Position numbers and translations under genes: made by a program. From Candidatus Omnitrophota bacterium (GTDB taxonomy: Bacteria > Omnitrophota > Gorgyraeia > Gygaellales > Profunditerraquicolaceae): DNA of 14,283 nucleotides. The number at the start of each line of letters is the position of its first letter. Within the stretch, counting starts at the first letter, position 1. Shown one piece after another: positions 1-7,330 of this stretch. Location of the stretch: positions 1-14,283 of the forward strand of contig JAFGUY010000070.1 of NCBI GenBank assembly GCA_016938245.1. The letters run 5' to 3'. The notes beneath the pieces were generated by a model, which was given only the letters and a program-made list of their open reading frames with translations, did no database searches and was not told where the DNA came from.

Positions 1-10
1 GCTCTTTCTG

Positions 11-34
11 GGTTCCATGAGGTCTCATGGAACC
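11..34. repeat. Perfect 10-bp-stem hairpin downstream of the SemiSWEET gene
   Basis: GGTTCCATGA (11-20) and TCATGGAACC (25-34) pair perfectly around a 4-nt loop (GGTC). It lies 57 nt beyond the SemiSWEET stop. On the minus strand the stem is followed by CAGAAAGAGC, so there is no U-tract and an intrinsic terminator is unlikely. The rest of 1-90 holds nothing I can identify. Confidence 0.65.
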
Positions 35-90
35 ATGATAGCACAATTAAGGGTTCATTTCCATTACTTTTACGTAACTCAATAAAATAA

Positions 91-405
91 TTATTTCACT
101 ATTTTTCGGGCAATTTTGCCCAAAAACCTTCGGAGAGTGCCCCTTTGGGGAGCGTCCCCGAATTTAAAATGCATTACAATAAGGATAACTAAAGTTATTA
201 AAGTTGTAAAGTTCGCGCAGATTATAATCGGGTCACGGCGGTAAAAACCATAGGCAACCCATAAGGAAACACCTAAAGAAAGCTGAAAGAGCATTATCGG
301 GCTAAGATCTTTAACATGCTTGATTCTATAGGAGCGGATTATCTGCGGGATAAAAGAAAGCATGGTTAAGGTTGCAGCAGTTGCGCCAACTATTGTCCAA
401 ATCAT
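91..405 (-). CDS. SemiSWEET sugar transporter (MtN3/PQ-loop family) with repeat-derived C-terminus
   Basis: The 104-residue membrane protein has three hydrophobic helices at about residues 2-23, 37-55 and 60-81. The PQ motif IPQIIRSYRIKHVKDLSP at 19-36 sits after helix 1. This is the single three-helix bundle of bacterial SemiSWEETs, which dimerise to move sugars across the inner membrane. The substrate cannot be read from the sequence. Typical members end soon after helix 3, near residue 81-85. Here residues 83-95 (GDAPQRGTLRRFL) are encoded by a palindromic repeat also found after proB, followed by a basic tail (GKIARKIVK), so the C-terminus is probably an insertion product. It starts 11 nt after tyrS with no visible Shine-Dalgarno, yet the first residues align well with the family. 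Confidence 0.88.
   Translation of the reverse strand: MIWTIVGATAATLTMLSFIPQIIRSYRIKHVKDLSPIMLFQLSLGVSLWVAYGFYRRDPIIICANFTTLITLVILIVMHFKFGDAPQRGTLRRFLGKIARKIVK
122..159. repeat. Copy of the proB-proA repeat end, inside the SemiSWEET gene
   Basis: This 38-bp segment (AAAAACCTTCGGAGAGTG at its left end, GGGGAGCGTCCCC at its right end) matches 7400-7437 with three mismatches. It contains a CCCC-TTT-GGGG hairpin. Read on the minus strand it encodes about residues 83-95 of the SemiSWEET protein without breaking the frame. Confidence 0.8.
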
Positions 406-416
406 ATTATTAATTA

Positions 417-1586
417 TTACAATATTACTTTTAAAAATCTGCGGGAGCCGGCTTTTAGAATACCGGATTCTTTGGGAACAATATCCTCTTTTTCAATTTT
501 TGTATTGTTAAAACTTACCGCTCCCTGTTTTATCAGCCGGCGCGCTTCATTACCGCTATCAACAAGTTTGCTTTCGGTAAGTATTGTTATTATGTTCTTT
601 GTGCCGTCTGTCTTAAAAACCGGCATATCCTGCGGGATTTCTTTTTGCGAGAAAACGCGCGTGAATTCATCCGCCTCTTTTTCCGCCGCCTGTTTTGAAT
701 GGTATTGGGTAATGATAATCTTAGCCAGGTTTACCTTGGCATCGCGCGGGTGGGCTGACTTAACTTTGGCTAAATCCGCGTCAGTCAACAGCTCATAATA
801 CTTAAGCATCATCTCATCGGAAATTGACATAATTTTTCCGAATATCTCTTTAGGGGGCTCGTTTATGCCGATATAGTTTCCGTAAGACTTGCTCATCTTC
901 TGGATGCCGTCAGTGCCTTCCAAAAGCGGCATAGTCAAAACTACCTGCTGCTGCTGGTTAAAATCCTTTTGTAAATCGCGGCCGACGAGCAAATTAAAAA
1001 GCTGGTCAGTCCCTCCAATCTCAATATCGGCCTTAAGCATTACCGAATCATACCCCTGCAGTATCGGGTAGATAAACTCGGAGATATAAATCGGCTTTTT
1101 ATCAAGCCTCCTTTGGGAAAAATCCTCGCGTTCAAAGAGCCGGTTTACGGTATAATGGGCCATCAGCGTTCCAAACTCCTGCCCCTTCATCCTGCTTAAC
1201 CATTTGCTATTGAATACTATCTTTAATTTTCTGATATCCAGGATTTTAGCTGCCTGCCTTTTATAAGTCCTGGCGTTACGAGCAACCTCTTTTTTGGTTA
1301 ACTGCTTTCTGACCTCGGAGCGGCCGCTGGGGTCGCCTATCTGGCCGGTAAAATCTCCGATTAAAAAATAAACCTCGTGGCCTAAATCCTGAAATTGACG
1401 GAGTTTGCGCAAGAGCACGGTATGGCCTAAGTGCAAATCAGGGGCAGTAGGATCAAAACCTGCCTTGACTTTAAGCGGTTTTTTATTTTCAATGCTCTGC
1501 TTAAGTTTCTTACGCAGCTCCTCTTCGGAGATTATATCGACTGCTCCACGCTTGATTATGTCTAACTGCTTATCGATATTAACCAT
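417..1586 (-). CDS. tyrS: Tyrosyl-tRNA synthetase (TyrZ-type)
   Basis: This class I synthetase charges tRNA-Tyr. The 389-residue protein has the HIGH-box equivalent HLGH at residues 52-55 within FDPTAPDLHLGHT, followed by GDFTGQIGDPSGRS at 77-90, EIGGTDQLFNLL at 189-200 and the KMSKS box at 230-234. A C-terminal S4 RNA-binding domain lies at about 330-389 (SGNEARRLIKQGAVSFNN). The form of the HIGH region (DPTAPDLHLGHTVLL) and the length fit the TyrZ-like subgroup better than E. coli TyrS. AAAGGAAG precedes the ATG. This Shine-Dalgarno is directly adjacent to the base of a perfect or near-perfect hairpin of about 25 bp, which could influence translation or mRNA processing. I see no T-box features. 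Confidence 0.96.
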   Translation of the reverse strand: MVNIDKQLDIIKRGAVDIISEEELRKKLKQSIENKKPLKVKAGFDPTAPDLHLGHTVLLRKLRQFQDLGHEVYFLIGDFTGQIGDPSGRSEVRKQLTKKEVARNARTYKRQAAKILDIRKLKIVFNSKWLSRMKGQEFGTLMAHYTVNRLFEREDFSQRRLDKKPIYISEFIYPILQGYDSVMLKADIEIGGTDQLFNLLVGRDLQKDFNQQQQVVLTMPLLEGTDGIQKMSKSYGNYIGINEPPKEIFGKIMSISDEMMLKYYELLTDADLAKVKSAHPRDAKVNLAKIIITQYHSKQAAEKEADEFTRVFSQKEIPQDMPVFKTDGTKNIITILTESKLVDSGNEARRLIKQGAVSFNNTKIEKEDIVPKESGILKAGSRRFLKVIL

Positions 1587-1598
1587 AGATCTTCCTTT

Positions 1599-1663
1599 AA
1601 ATAGGGACAGCGACCATTTTTTCTTAGTAGGAGCAGCGAAAAAAATGGTCGCTGTCCCTATTT
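1599..1663. repeat. Long hairpin (about 25-bp stem) between rpsA and tyrS
   Basis: The arm 1599-1623 (with core AGGGACAGCGACCATTTTTT) pairs with 1638-1663 with only one A/T length difference (six T against seven A) around a loop of about 14 nt. It fills nearly the whole 78-nt gap between the rpsA stop and the tyrS start, ending next to the tyrS Shine-Dalgarno. The arms start with the same AGGGAC-type sequence as the other elements. No U-run follows the stem, so it is not a classical intrinsic terminator. Confidence 0.85.
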
Positions 1664-1664
1664 A

Positions 1665-3206
1665 TTATATTCGGGCGGTGAGGCCGATTTTGGCCTGCTC
1701 CACATCCACTTTGATTATCTTTACCTGTATTTTATCTCCGGGCTTAAGATTAGCTGCAGCCTCTTTTTCAATCTCACTGGAATAAATCAAGCCTTCAAGA
1801 TCATCATCCATTTTAACAAAAACACCGAAGTCAGTCAAACTTACAACTTCTGCCTCCAGAACCATATCTAAAGGATACTTCTCGGCGATCTTGCCCCATG
1901 GATTTTCCTGAAGTTGTTTTAACCCTAAGGCAATGCGCCTGTTCTGCGCGTCAACCGAAAGCACTACCACATCTACCTTCTGGCCCTTTTTTAAAACATC
2001 CTGCGGATGGCCGACTCTTTTTGTCCAAGACATATCCGAGACATGAATCATGCCTTCAAGGTTTGAATCCAACTCAATAAAAGCGCCGTAATCAGTAAAT
2101 CCGCGCACTTTGCCGGAAACAGTAGCGCCCTGCTGGTATTTTGCTTCTGCCTCAAGCCAGGGGTTCTGCTCCAGCTGTTTTAAGCTAAGCGAAATCCTGC
2201 GCGAATCACGGTCAACGCTGGTTATCTGCGTCTCCACCATATCTCCGACGGCAAACATCTCCCCCGGATTATTTACCCGCTTCGCCCAGGAAATTTCAGA
2301 GACGTGAATTAAACCTTCAATCCCCTTTTCTAATTCCACAAATACGCCGTAAGGGAGTATATTAACCACTTTACCTTTTATTTTTGCGCCGACGGTAAAT
2401 TTGTCCACGATATCCGCCCAGGGATCAGGCATCCGCTGCTTTAGGCCTAAAGAGACCTTCCCTGATTCTTTGTCCATATTAAGGATCATCACCTCTATTT
2501 TATCCCCCAAGACAACCACTTCCGAAGGATGGCTTATCTTTGACCATGACATATCCGTAATATGCAAAAGCCCGTCAACTCCGCCTAAATCGATAAAAGC
2601 TCCGAAATCAGTGATTGCCTTTACCGTGCCGGAGGCGATGTTGCCGATTTTTAACTCCAACCAGATCTTATCCTTAACCGTATCTCTTTCCTTCTGCACT
2701 GCTTCGCGCCGGCTTAGGATGATGCTGCGCCTTAAGTTATTGATTTTAACGATCTTAAAGCTATAAGGCTTATAAAGTATATCTTTATCCGGCATATTCT
2801 TAAAAGCAGAGAGCGAGAGAGGAAGAAAACCTTCTATCCCCATCACATCGACAAGAAAACCTCCCTTAACCTTCTTAACTGGCCTGCCCTCAACCATAGT
2901 CCCGTCATGGGAAAATTTGACAATCTTATTCCAACCTGCCACGCGGATTGCCTTTTCGCGCGAGAGGACAATATTCCCGGCATCGTTTTCAATGGACTCT
3001 AAGTAAAACTCAATCTCTTTGCCCACTTCCAAATCCTGCTTGGAGAACTCGGTTATTGCGACAATGCCTTCTGACTTAAACCCTACATCAACCAAGACTT
3101 CTTTTGTTTTGATAGCCACAATTTTTCCTGTAACTACCTGCCCTTCTTTGATAACTTTGATACTTTGATTATAAAGCTGCTCTAATTCTGATTTAGTATC
3201 TGACAT
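1665..3206 (-). CDS. rpsA: 30S ribosomal protein S1, six S1 repeats
   Basis: The 513-residue protein consists of six S1 RNA-binding repeats at about residues 21-84, 102-167, 186-256, 272-343, 359-430 and 446-512. Repeats 3-6 share the DFGAFI-(D/E)L...GLIHVSE/D-type core, while repeats 1 and 2 are divergent, as expected for the ribosome-docking half of S1. S1 helps the 30S subunit bind and unfold mRNA. The length fits a full S1, although E. coli S1 is slightly longer at 557 residues. AAGGAG lies about 9 nt before the ATG. A 121-nt gap with no gene precedes it and contains one solitary repeat arm; a promoter could be here but I cannot point to a convincing one. The stop codon abuts the large hairpin next to tyrS. 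Confidence 0.95.
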   Translation of the reverse strand: MSDTKSELEQLYNQSIKVIKEGQVVTGKIVAIKTKEVLVDVGFKSEGIVAITEFSKQDLEVGKEIEFYLESIENDAGNIVLSREKAIRVAGWNKIVKFSHDGTMVEGRPVKKVKGGFLVDVMGIEGFLPLSLSAFKNMPDKDILYKPYSFKIVKINNLRRSIILSRREAVQKERDTVKDKIWLELKIGNIASGTVKAITDFGAFIDLGGVDGLLHITDMSWSKISHPSEVVVLGDKIEVMILNMDKESGKVSLGLKQRMPDPWADIVDKFTVGAKIKGKVVNILPYGVFVELEKGIEGLIHVSEISWAKRVNNPGEMFAVGDMVETQITSVDRDSRRISLSLKQLEQNPWLEAEAKYQQGATVSGKVRGFTDYGAFIELDSNLEGMIHVSDMSWTKRVGHPQDVLKKGQKVDVVVLSVDAQNRRIALGLKQLQENPWGKIAEKYPLDMVLEAEVVSLTDFGVFVKMDDDLEGLIYSSEIEKEAAANLKPGDKIQVKIIKVDVEQAKIGLTARI

Positions 3207-3256
3207 TATTTTGGTCTCCTTATAACTATTTGTAATTATTAATGTTGCGTAATGAA

Positions 3257-3270
3257 GAACCGTCCCCTAA
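3257..3270. repeat. Solitary GAACCGTCCCCTAA repeat arm upstream of rpsA
   Basis: GAACCGTCCCCT at 3257-3268 equals 12 of the 14 bases of the right arm of the nadD-rpe element, in the same orientation. I see no inverted partner in the 121-nt gap, so it looks like a decayed or single-ended copy. It lies in the presumed 5' leader of rpsA, about 50 nt upstream of the ATG. Confidence 0.6.
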
Positions 3271-3327
3271 TCTAATGTAATTTTAATAAAGCCTTCCCCC
3301 CTTCTATAAATATTTTTTTGCTGCAAA

Positions 3328-4716
3328 TCATAGAGACTCCCGTGAAATTATTTCTTTGCCAAGCCTTAAAAGCTTATTTGCCTGCGTCAAACTCTTTGCC
3401 TCGGCATAGGTGCGCATAATCGGCTCGGTCCCTGAACCGCGGAACATAAGCCAGCTTTCATCTTCGCAGATAAGCTTTATTCCGTCGTAATCTTTAATAT
3501 CAATAACCTTTTTACCTAATAATTCTTTCGGCAGGTTTTCTTTTTTAGGCTCTGCCATTTTCTCCAAGTGAAAGTCAGCGCGCACATAATAGTATTTGCC
3601 GAATTTTTTCTCGGTTTCATTAAGTATTTTTAATATGTTCTTATTGCGGTAAACCATCATCTCAATAAGCAATAACCCTGCCATTGTGCCATCACGTTCG
3701 GGTATATAGTTTTTTACACCCATCCCGCCCGCTTCCTCTCCTCCGGCGACAATATCTTCAGTTTCCATAAGGTTAGAGATATACTTAAAACCTACGGGAG
3801 TTTCGTAAAGCTTAATCCCTATGCCTTTGGCAATATTATCCATCATTGTGCTTCCGCAGATTGTTTTAACTAACCCTCCGCTCCATTTGCGGTCTTGATT
3901 TAGGTGAAGCGCCAAAAACCCTAAGATTTTCTGCGGGTGGATAAATACCCCGCCGGGAGCAACTGCGGCAATCCTATCGGCATCACCGTCAAGAGCGATC
4001 CCTAAATCAAATTTTTCTTTTCTTACCCGATCCTTTAATTCTTTCAGGTTCTCCTCAACCTGCTCAGGCCTGCCGCCGCCAAAAGAGGGATTTATGGTGT
4101 TACGCATAAACTCTATTTTTATGCTTGTGCCTTTTAGAACCCGGGAGATAAAGCTATCCCCCGAGCCGTACATTGCGTCAACTAAAACTTTAAACTTTTT
4201 ATTCTTAATCTTCTTTAAATCGATATAATTGCGGATAAACTTTATATAGTCTTTGGTGATATCTACTGCCCTGATACCTTCGGCAGGGGCATTATCTTTT
4301 ACCGGCGTTTTCCCTAAAAGCCCCTCTACTTCTTTTGTAAGTTCCAGACTCGCGCCTCCTCCGGCGGAGTTTTTAATTTTAAAGCCATTGTATTCTGCGG
4401 GATTATGCGAGGCGGTAATCATAATTCCTAAATCCAGCTTGCGGGATTTTACTACGAAACTTAATGCCGGAGTCGGTGTTGGCCGGTCAGAAAGAATTAC
4501 TTCAATACCATTGCTCTGAAAAACTACGGCAGCAGTAAGGGCAAATTTATCAGACATAAAGCGAGTATCATACCCTACAGCAACTTTCTTGCCGCGCCCT
4601 AAATAATCCGCAACTGCCTGCGAAAGAATTTTGACATTTTCAATTGTATAGGTATCCGCAATTATTGCCCGCCATCCGTCAGTGCCGAATTTTATGGTTG
4701 AAACTGAATTGCCCAT
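3328..4716 (-). CDS. Phosphoglucomutase/phosphomannomutase family protein
   Basis: This 462-residue alpha-D-phosphohexomutase moves phosphate between C6 and C1 of hexose phosphates and feeds polysaccharide or glycan precursor synthesis. Domain 1 starts with IKFGTDGWRA (about residues 8-17) and has the phosphoserine loop MITASHNP with Ser103. The metal loop is LDGDADR (242-248), with three aspartates. The sugar-specificity loop is GGEEAGGMG (325-333), and the phosphate-binding loop of domain 4 is RGSGTEP (426-432). All four active-site elements are therefore present. The sequence does not decide between glucose, mannose or glucosamine substrates; the GGEEAGG loop, compared with GGExSGH of PMM/PGM, leans toward the glucomutase-like group. 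The start has TGAGGAG upstream, overlapping the rpe stop region, and the 11-nt gap suggests co-transcription with rpe. Confidence 0.93.
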   Translation of the reverse strand: MGNSVSTIKFGTDGWRAIIADTYTIENVKILSQAVADYLGRGKKVAVGYDTRFMSDKFALTAAVVFQSNGIEVILSDRPTPTPALSFVVKSRKLDLGIMITASHNPAEYNGFKIKNSAGGGASLELTKEVEGLLGKTPVKDNAPAEGIRAVDITKDYIKFIRNYIDLKKIKNKKFKVLVDAMYGSGDSFISRVLKGTSIKIEFMRNTINPSFGGGRPEQVEENLKELKDRVRKEKFDLGIALDGDADRIAAVAPGGVFIHPQKILGFLALHLNQDRKWSGGLVKTICGSTMMDNIAKGIGIKLYETPVGFKYISNLMETEDIVAGGEEAGGMGVKNYIPERDGTMAGLLLIEMMVYRNKNILKILNETEKKFGKYYYVRADFHLEKMAEPKKENLPKELLGKKVIDIKDYDGIKLICEDESWLMFRGSGTEPIMRTYAEAKSLTQANKLLRLGKEIISRESL

Positions 4717-4727
4717 TTATTTACTCC

Positions 4728-5381
4728 TCACCTCAAGCTGTTGATTGCTTTTTTTACGTTTTTTGCGCCGAATATATACGAACCTGCGGCGAGGATATTC
4801 GCACCCGCCTGCCTTACCAGTTTTCCCGTAACTGCGTTAATACCGCCGTCAACCGCAATATCCTTTTTGAAAATTTTGCGAAGGGCTTTTATTTTTGCTA
4901 CTGCCGAAGGGATAAACGCCTGTCCGCCAAAGCCGGGGTTAACCGACATAACCAGAACAAAATCTACGTATTTTAGCGCGGGCTTGATTTTACTAAGAGG
5001 TGTTGCCGGATTTAAAGAGACCCCGAATTTTATCCCTTTCTTTTTTAAATCTTTTGCCATTGCCTTAACTTCTTTTAATGAGACTACCTCAATATGCACG
5101 GTAATCATATCGCTTCCCGCGGCCACAAAAGGAGCAAGGTATTTTTTAGGGTCCTTAATCATAAGGTGGACATCCAAGGGAAGATTAGTTACCTTGCGCA
5201 TATATTTTACTACCACCGGGCCGATAGTGATATTCGGGACAAAATGCCCGTCCATAATATCCACGTGCAGCATATCCGCGCCGGCACGCTCTACTCTTTT
5301 TATATCTTTTGCGAGCCTGCCAAAATCCGTCGACAACAACGACGGAGCCACTAGGGGACGGTTCTCTATGTTTTTAATCAT
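4728..5381 (-). CDS. rpe: Ribulose-phosphate 3-epimerase
   Basis: Rpe interconverts ribulose 5-phosphate and xylulose 5-phosphate in the pentose phosphate pathway. The 217-residue TIM barrel has APSLLSTDF at about residues 12-20, HVDIMDGHFVPNITIGP at 39-55, DVHLMI at 70-75, VMSVNPGFGGQ at 144-154 and AVDGGIN at 176-182. The conserved His and Asp metal ligands lie in the second, third and last of these. Most family members begin only a few residues before APSxLSxDF. Here about 11 residues precede it, and residues 6-10 (ENRPL) are encoded by the left arm of a palindromic element. The ATG at 5381 has only a weak GGTGG ahead of it; a GTG at codon 11 is a possible alternative start without a clear ribosome-binding site. 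Confidence 0.95.
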   Translation of the reverse strand: MIKNIENRPLVAPSLLSTDFGRLAKDIKRVERAGADMLHVDIMDGHFVPNITIGPVVVKYMRKVTNLPLDVHLMIKDPKKYLAPFVAAGSDMITVHIEVVSLKEVKAMAKDLKKKGIKFGVSLNPATPLSKIKPALKYVDFVLVMSVNPGFGGQAFIPSAVAKIKALRKIFKKDIAVDGGINAVTGKLVRQAGANILAAGSYIFGAKNVKKAINSLR

Positions 5382-5500
5382 TGGCCACCAATAGGTTACA
5401 ATAACACCAAAATAAGATATTTCTTACTCATAAAGGCTTAAAAAACACTTCTTGTAACTCATTATGCATCATATAGTTGCGAGCGGGAGAACCGTCCCCT
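5353..5500. repeat. 148-bp element with 14-bp inverted repeats spanning the nadD-rpe junction
   Basis: AGGGGACGGTTCTC at 5353-5366 is the exact reverse complement of GAGAACCGTCCCCT at 5487-5500. The left arm is inside the first codons of rpe and the right arm inside the last codons of nadD, so the element covers the whole intergenic gap plus both gene ends. The interior is A/T-rich and contains the nadD stop and the rpe start. A third copy of the arm is at 3257-3270. Confidence 0.8.
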
Positions 5501-6062
5501 TATAAAGGTTGTTTTTCCTGATATAGTTGAAGACGGCTTCAGGGACTAAATACCTGAAAGACTTGCTCTCTTTAATACACTCCCGCACTGAAAAACCTGA
5601 AACATCCACTGCCCTTATCTTCAATGTTTTAATATAAGCTGGGATATTCTCTAAGGGATACCCCGGGCGCGTGGCAGCAGTAAATTTAACTAAACTCATA
5701 ATCTGACCTAGATCCTTCCACTCATCCAGATACTTAAGCAGGTCCGAGCCGATGATGAAATAGATCTCATCTCGGCTATATTCCTGTTTTAACGCCCTTA
5801 TTGTATCTATGGTATATGAACGGCCTTTCCTTTTAATTTCTATATCCGAGACTGCTAAGTGTTTATTGCCCTTTAAGGCCAGCTTAAGCATTTTAAGCCG
5901 CGTATTGGAATCAGCTATATCAACATTGTCCTTATGCGGCGGCAGGTTTGCCGGGATAAAGATAATTTTATCAAGCCCCAGTTTATCCCGCGCCTCTTCT
6001 GCTAAAATTAAATGCCCGATGTGTACGGGATTAAAAGTCCCGCCTAAAATGCCGATTTTCAT
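5469..6062 (-). CDS. nadD: Nicotinate-nucleotide adenylyltransferase
   Basis: NadD transfers AMP from ATP to nicotinate mononucleotide to make deamido-NAD, a late step of NAD synthesis. The 197-residue protein has the nucleotidyltransferase motif GGTFNPVHIGH at residues 7-17, PANLPPHKD at about 37-45, GSDLLKYLDEWKD at about 105-117, and the C-terminal SGFSVRECI at 155-163, corresponding to the usual ISSTxIR motif. The normal family end would fall near NNLYK (residue 188). The last nine residues, GTVLPLATI, are encoded partly by one arm of a palindromic repeat element, so the C-terminus looks rewritten by it. No strong Shine-Dalgarno precedes the ATG, which is 13 nt after proA. RsfS, a common downstream partner, is absent. 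Confidence 0.94.
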   Translation of the reverse strand: MKIGILGGTFNPVHIGHLILAEEARDKLGLDKIIFIPANLPPHKDNVDIADSNTRLKMLKLALKGNKHLAVSDIEIKRKGRSYTIDTIRALKQEYSRDEIYFIIGSDLLKYLDEWKDLGQIMSLVKFTAATRPGYPLENIPAYIKTLKIRAVDVSGFSVRECIKESKSFRYLVPEAVFNYIRKNNLYKGTVLPLATI

Positions 6063-6075
6063 AGTTTTTCAGGTT

Positions 6076-7323
6076 TTAGGTCCTGATGTTTCCATTACCG
6101 TAGATAATGTACTTATAAGTTGTGAGTTCCTCAAGCGCCATGGGTCCGCGGGCATGAAGCTTATCGGTTGAAATCCCGATTTCAGCGCCCATGCCGAATT
6201 GATTCCCGTCGGTAAAACGCGTTGAGGCGTTTACATAGACACAGGCAGAGTCAACCCTATTTAAAAACTCTCTGGCGTTTTTCTCATCGTTAGTAATAAT
6301 AGCATCCGAATGGTGCGAGCCGAATATATTTATATGATTAATCGCATCATTGATTGTATTAACTACTTTAACCGAAAGTATAAGATCAAGATATTCCGTA
6401 CGAAAATCTCTTTCCGTAACCGGTTTTATCTTCTCCTTAGCAATTCTTTTAGTAATAGGGCAGCCGCGTATCTCTACGCCTGTCTCCTTAAATTTCTTTA
6501 ACATCCCGGGCAAAAACATTGGCGCTACGTCGTGATGTACGAGCATGCACTCCATGGCATTGCATACTCCCGGGCGCTGCACTTTAGCATTAAAACAAAT
6601 TTTTTCCGCCATATCCAAATCCGCGTAATCATCAACATAAACATGGCAGATGCCTTTGTAGTGCTTGATAACCGGAATCGTTGATACCTTAACGACCTTA
6701 TTAATCAGTGCCTCTCCGCCGCGCGGCATAACCAAATCAATATAATCATTAAGCTTAAGCAGGATATCAATAGCCTTTCTATCTTTAGTAGTAATCAGGT
6801 TTACTGCTCCCTGCGGCAGGTTATTTGATTTTATCGCCTGCTCGATCGCCTTAAATATAGCGATATTCGAATTTAATGCCTCGCTTCCTCCGCGAAGGAT
6901 TACGCTGTTCCCCGACTTAAAACAGAGCCCGATACAGTCCGAAGTTACGTTCGGACGAGATTCATAGATAATCGCAATCACTCCTATGGGGACACGCACT
7001 TTATGTATCTTAAGGCCTGACGGGGCATCCCAGGATTTAATCTCGGTGCCCACAGGATCCTCTAATCTGACGACATTTATTAAACCCTCTGCCATATCCT
7101 GAATTCTCTCTTCATCTAACAAGAGCCGGTCAATAAGGGCTGCTGAAAGCTTGGCCTTTTTCGCCAACGCTAAATCCTTTTTATTGGCGTTTATAATTGC
7201 GTTTTTATCCCTAAGCAAGCTTCGCGCCATCTCCTCAAGAATTTTATTCTTTTCGGATGCGCTAAGATTTGCCAACACCCTTGCTGCTTTAGCAGCATTC
7301 TTTGATATTCTTATAATATCCAT
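6076..7323 (-). CDS. proA: Gamma-glutamyl phosphate reductase
   Basis: ProA reduces gamma-glutamyl phosphate with NADPH to glutamate semialdehyde, the second step of proline synthesis after ProB. The 415-residue length is standard. It is an aldehyde dehydrogenase-fold enzyme; visible motifs are GVIAIIYESRPNVT at about residues 114-127, VILRGGSEAL at 141-150, MPRGG at 199-203, and QRPGVCNAMECMLVH, whose Cys254 is the likely catalytic residue. The C-terminal region has FGMGAEIGISTDKLHARGP. The ATG is preceded at 7 nt spacing by AAGGT, which belongs to the end of the inverted-repeat element in the proB-proA gap. NadD follows after 13 nt. Confidence 0.97.
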   Translation of the reverse strand: MDIIRISKNAAKAARVLANLSASEKNKILEEMARSLLRDKNAIINANKKDLALAKKAKLSAALIDRLLLDEERIQDMAEGLINVVRLEDPVGTEIKSWDAPSGLKIHKVRVPIGVIAIIYESRPNVTSDCIGLCFKSGNSVILRGGSEALNSNIAIFKAIEQAIKSNNLPQGAVNLITTKDRKAIDILLKLNDYIDLVMPRGGEALINKVVKVSTIPVIKHYKGICHVYVDDYADLDMAEKICFNAKVQRPGVCNAMECMLVHHDVAPMFLPGMLKKFKETGVEIRGCPITKRIAKEKIKPVTERDFRTEYLDLILSVKVVNTINDAINHINIFGSHHSDAIITNDEKNAREFLNRVDSACVYVNASTRFTDGNQFGMGAEIGISTDKLHARGPMALEELTTYKYIIYGNGNIRT

Positions 7324-7330
7324 ATCTAAG

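Noticed and set aside
108..121. GGGCAATTTTGCCC palindrome as a terminator of the SemiSWEET gene
   Set aside because: It lies inside the coding sequence before the stop codon, has a very small loop and lacks a U-tract.
1599..1663. Intrinsic (Rho-independent) terminator for rpsA
   Set aside because: The stem is strong, but neither strand has a U-run directly after the 3' arm, and the stem abuts the tyrS ribosome-binding site.
3271..3327. Promoter for rpsA in the A/T-rich gap
   Set aside because: Some TATA-like stretches exist, but no -35/-10 pair with acceptable spacing stands out, so I do not annotate one.
4741..5394. Plus-strand open frame of 217 codons opposite rpe
   Set aside because: It is antisense to a clear Rpe with all catalytic motifs, and its translation has no recognisable domain. 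It follows from codon bias on the opposite strand.
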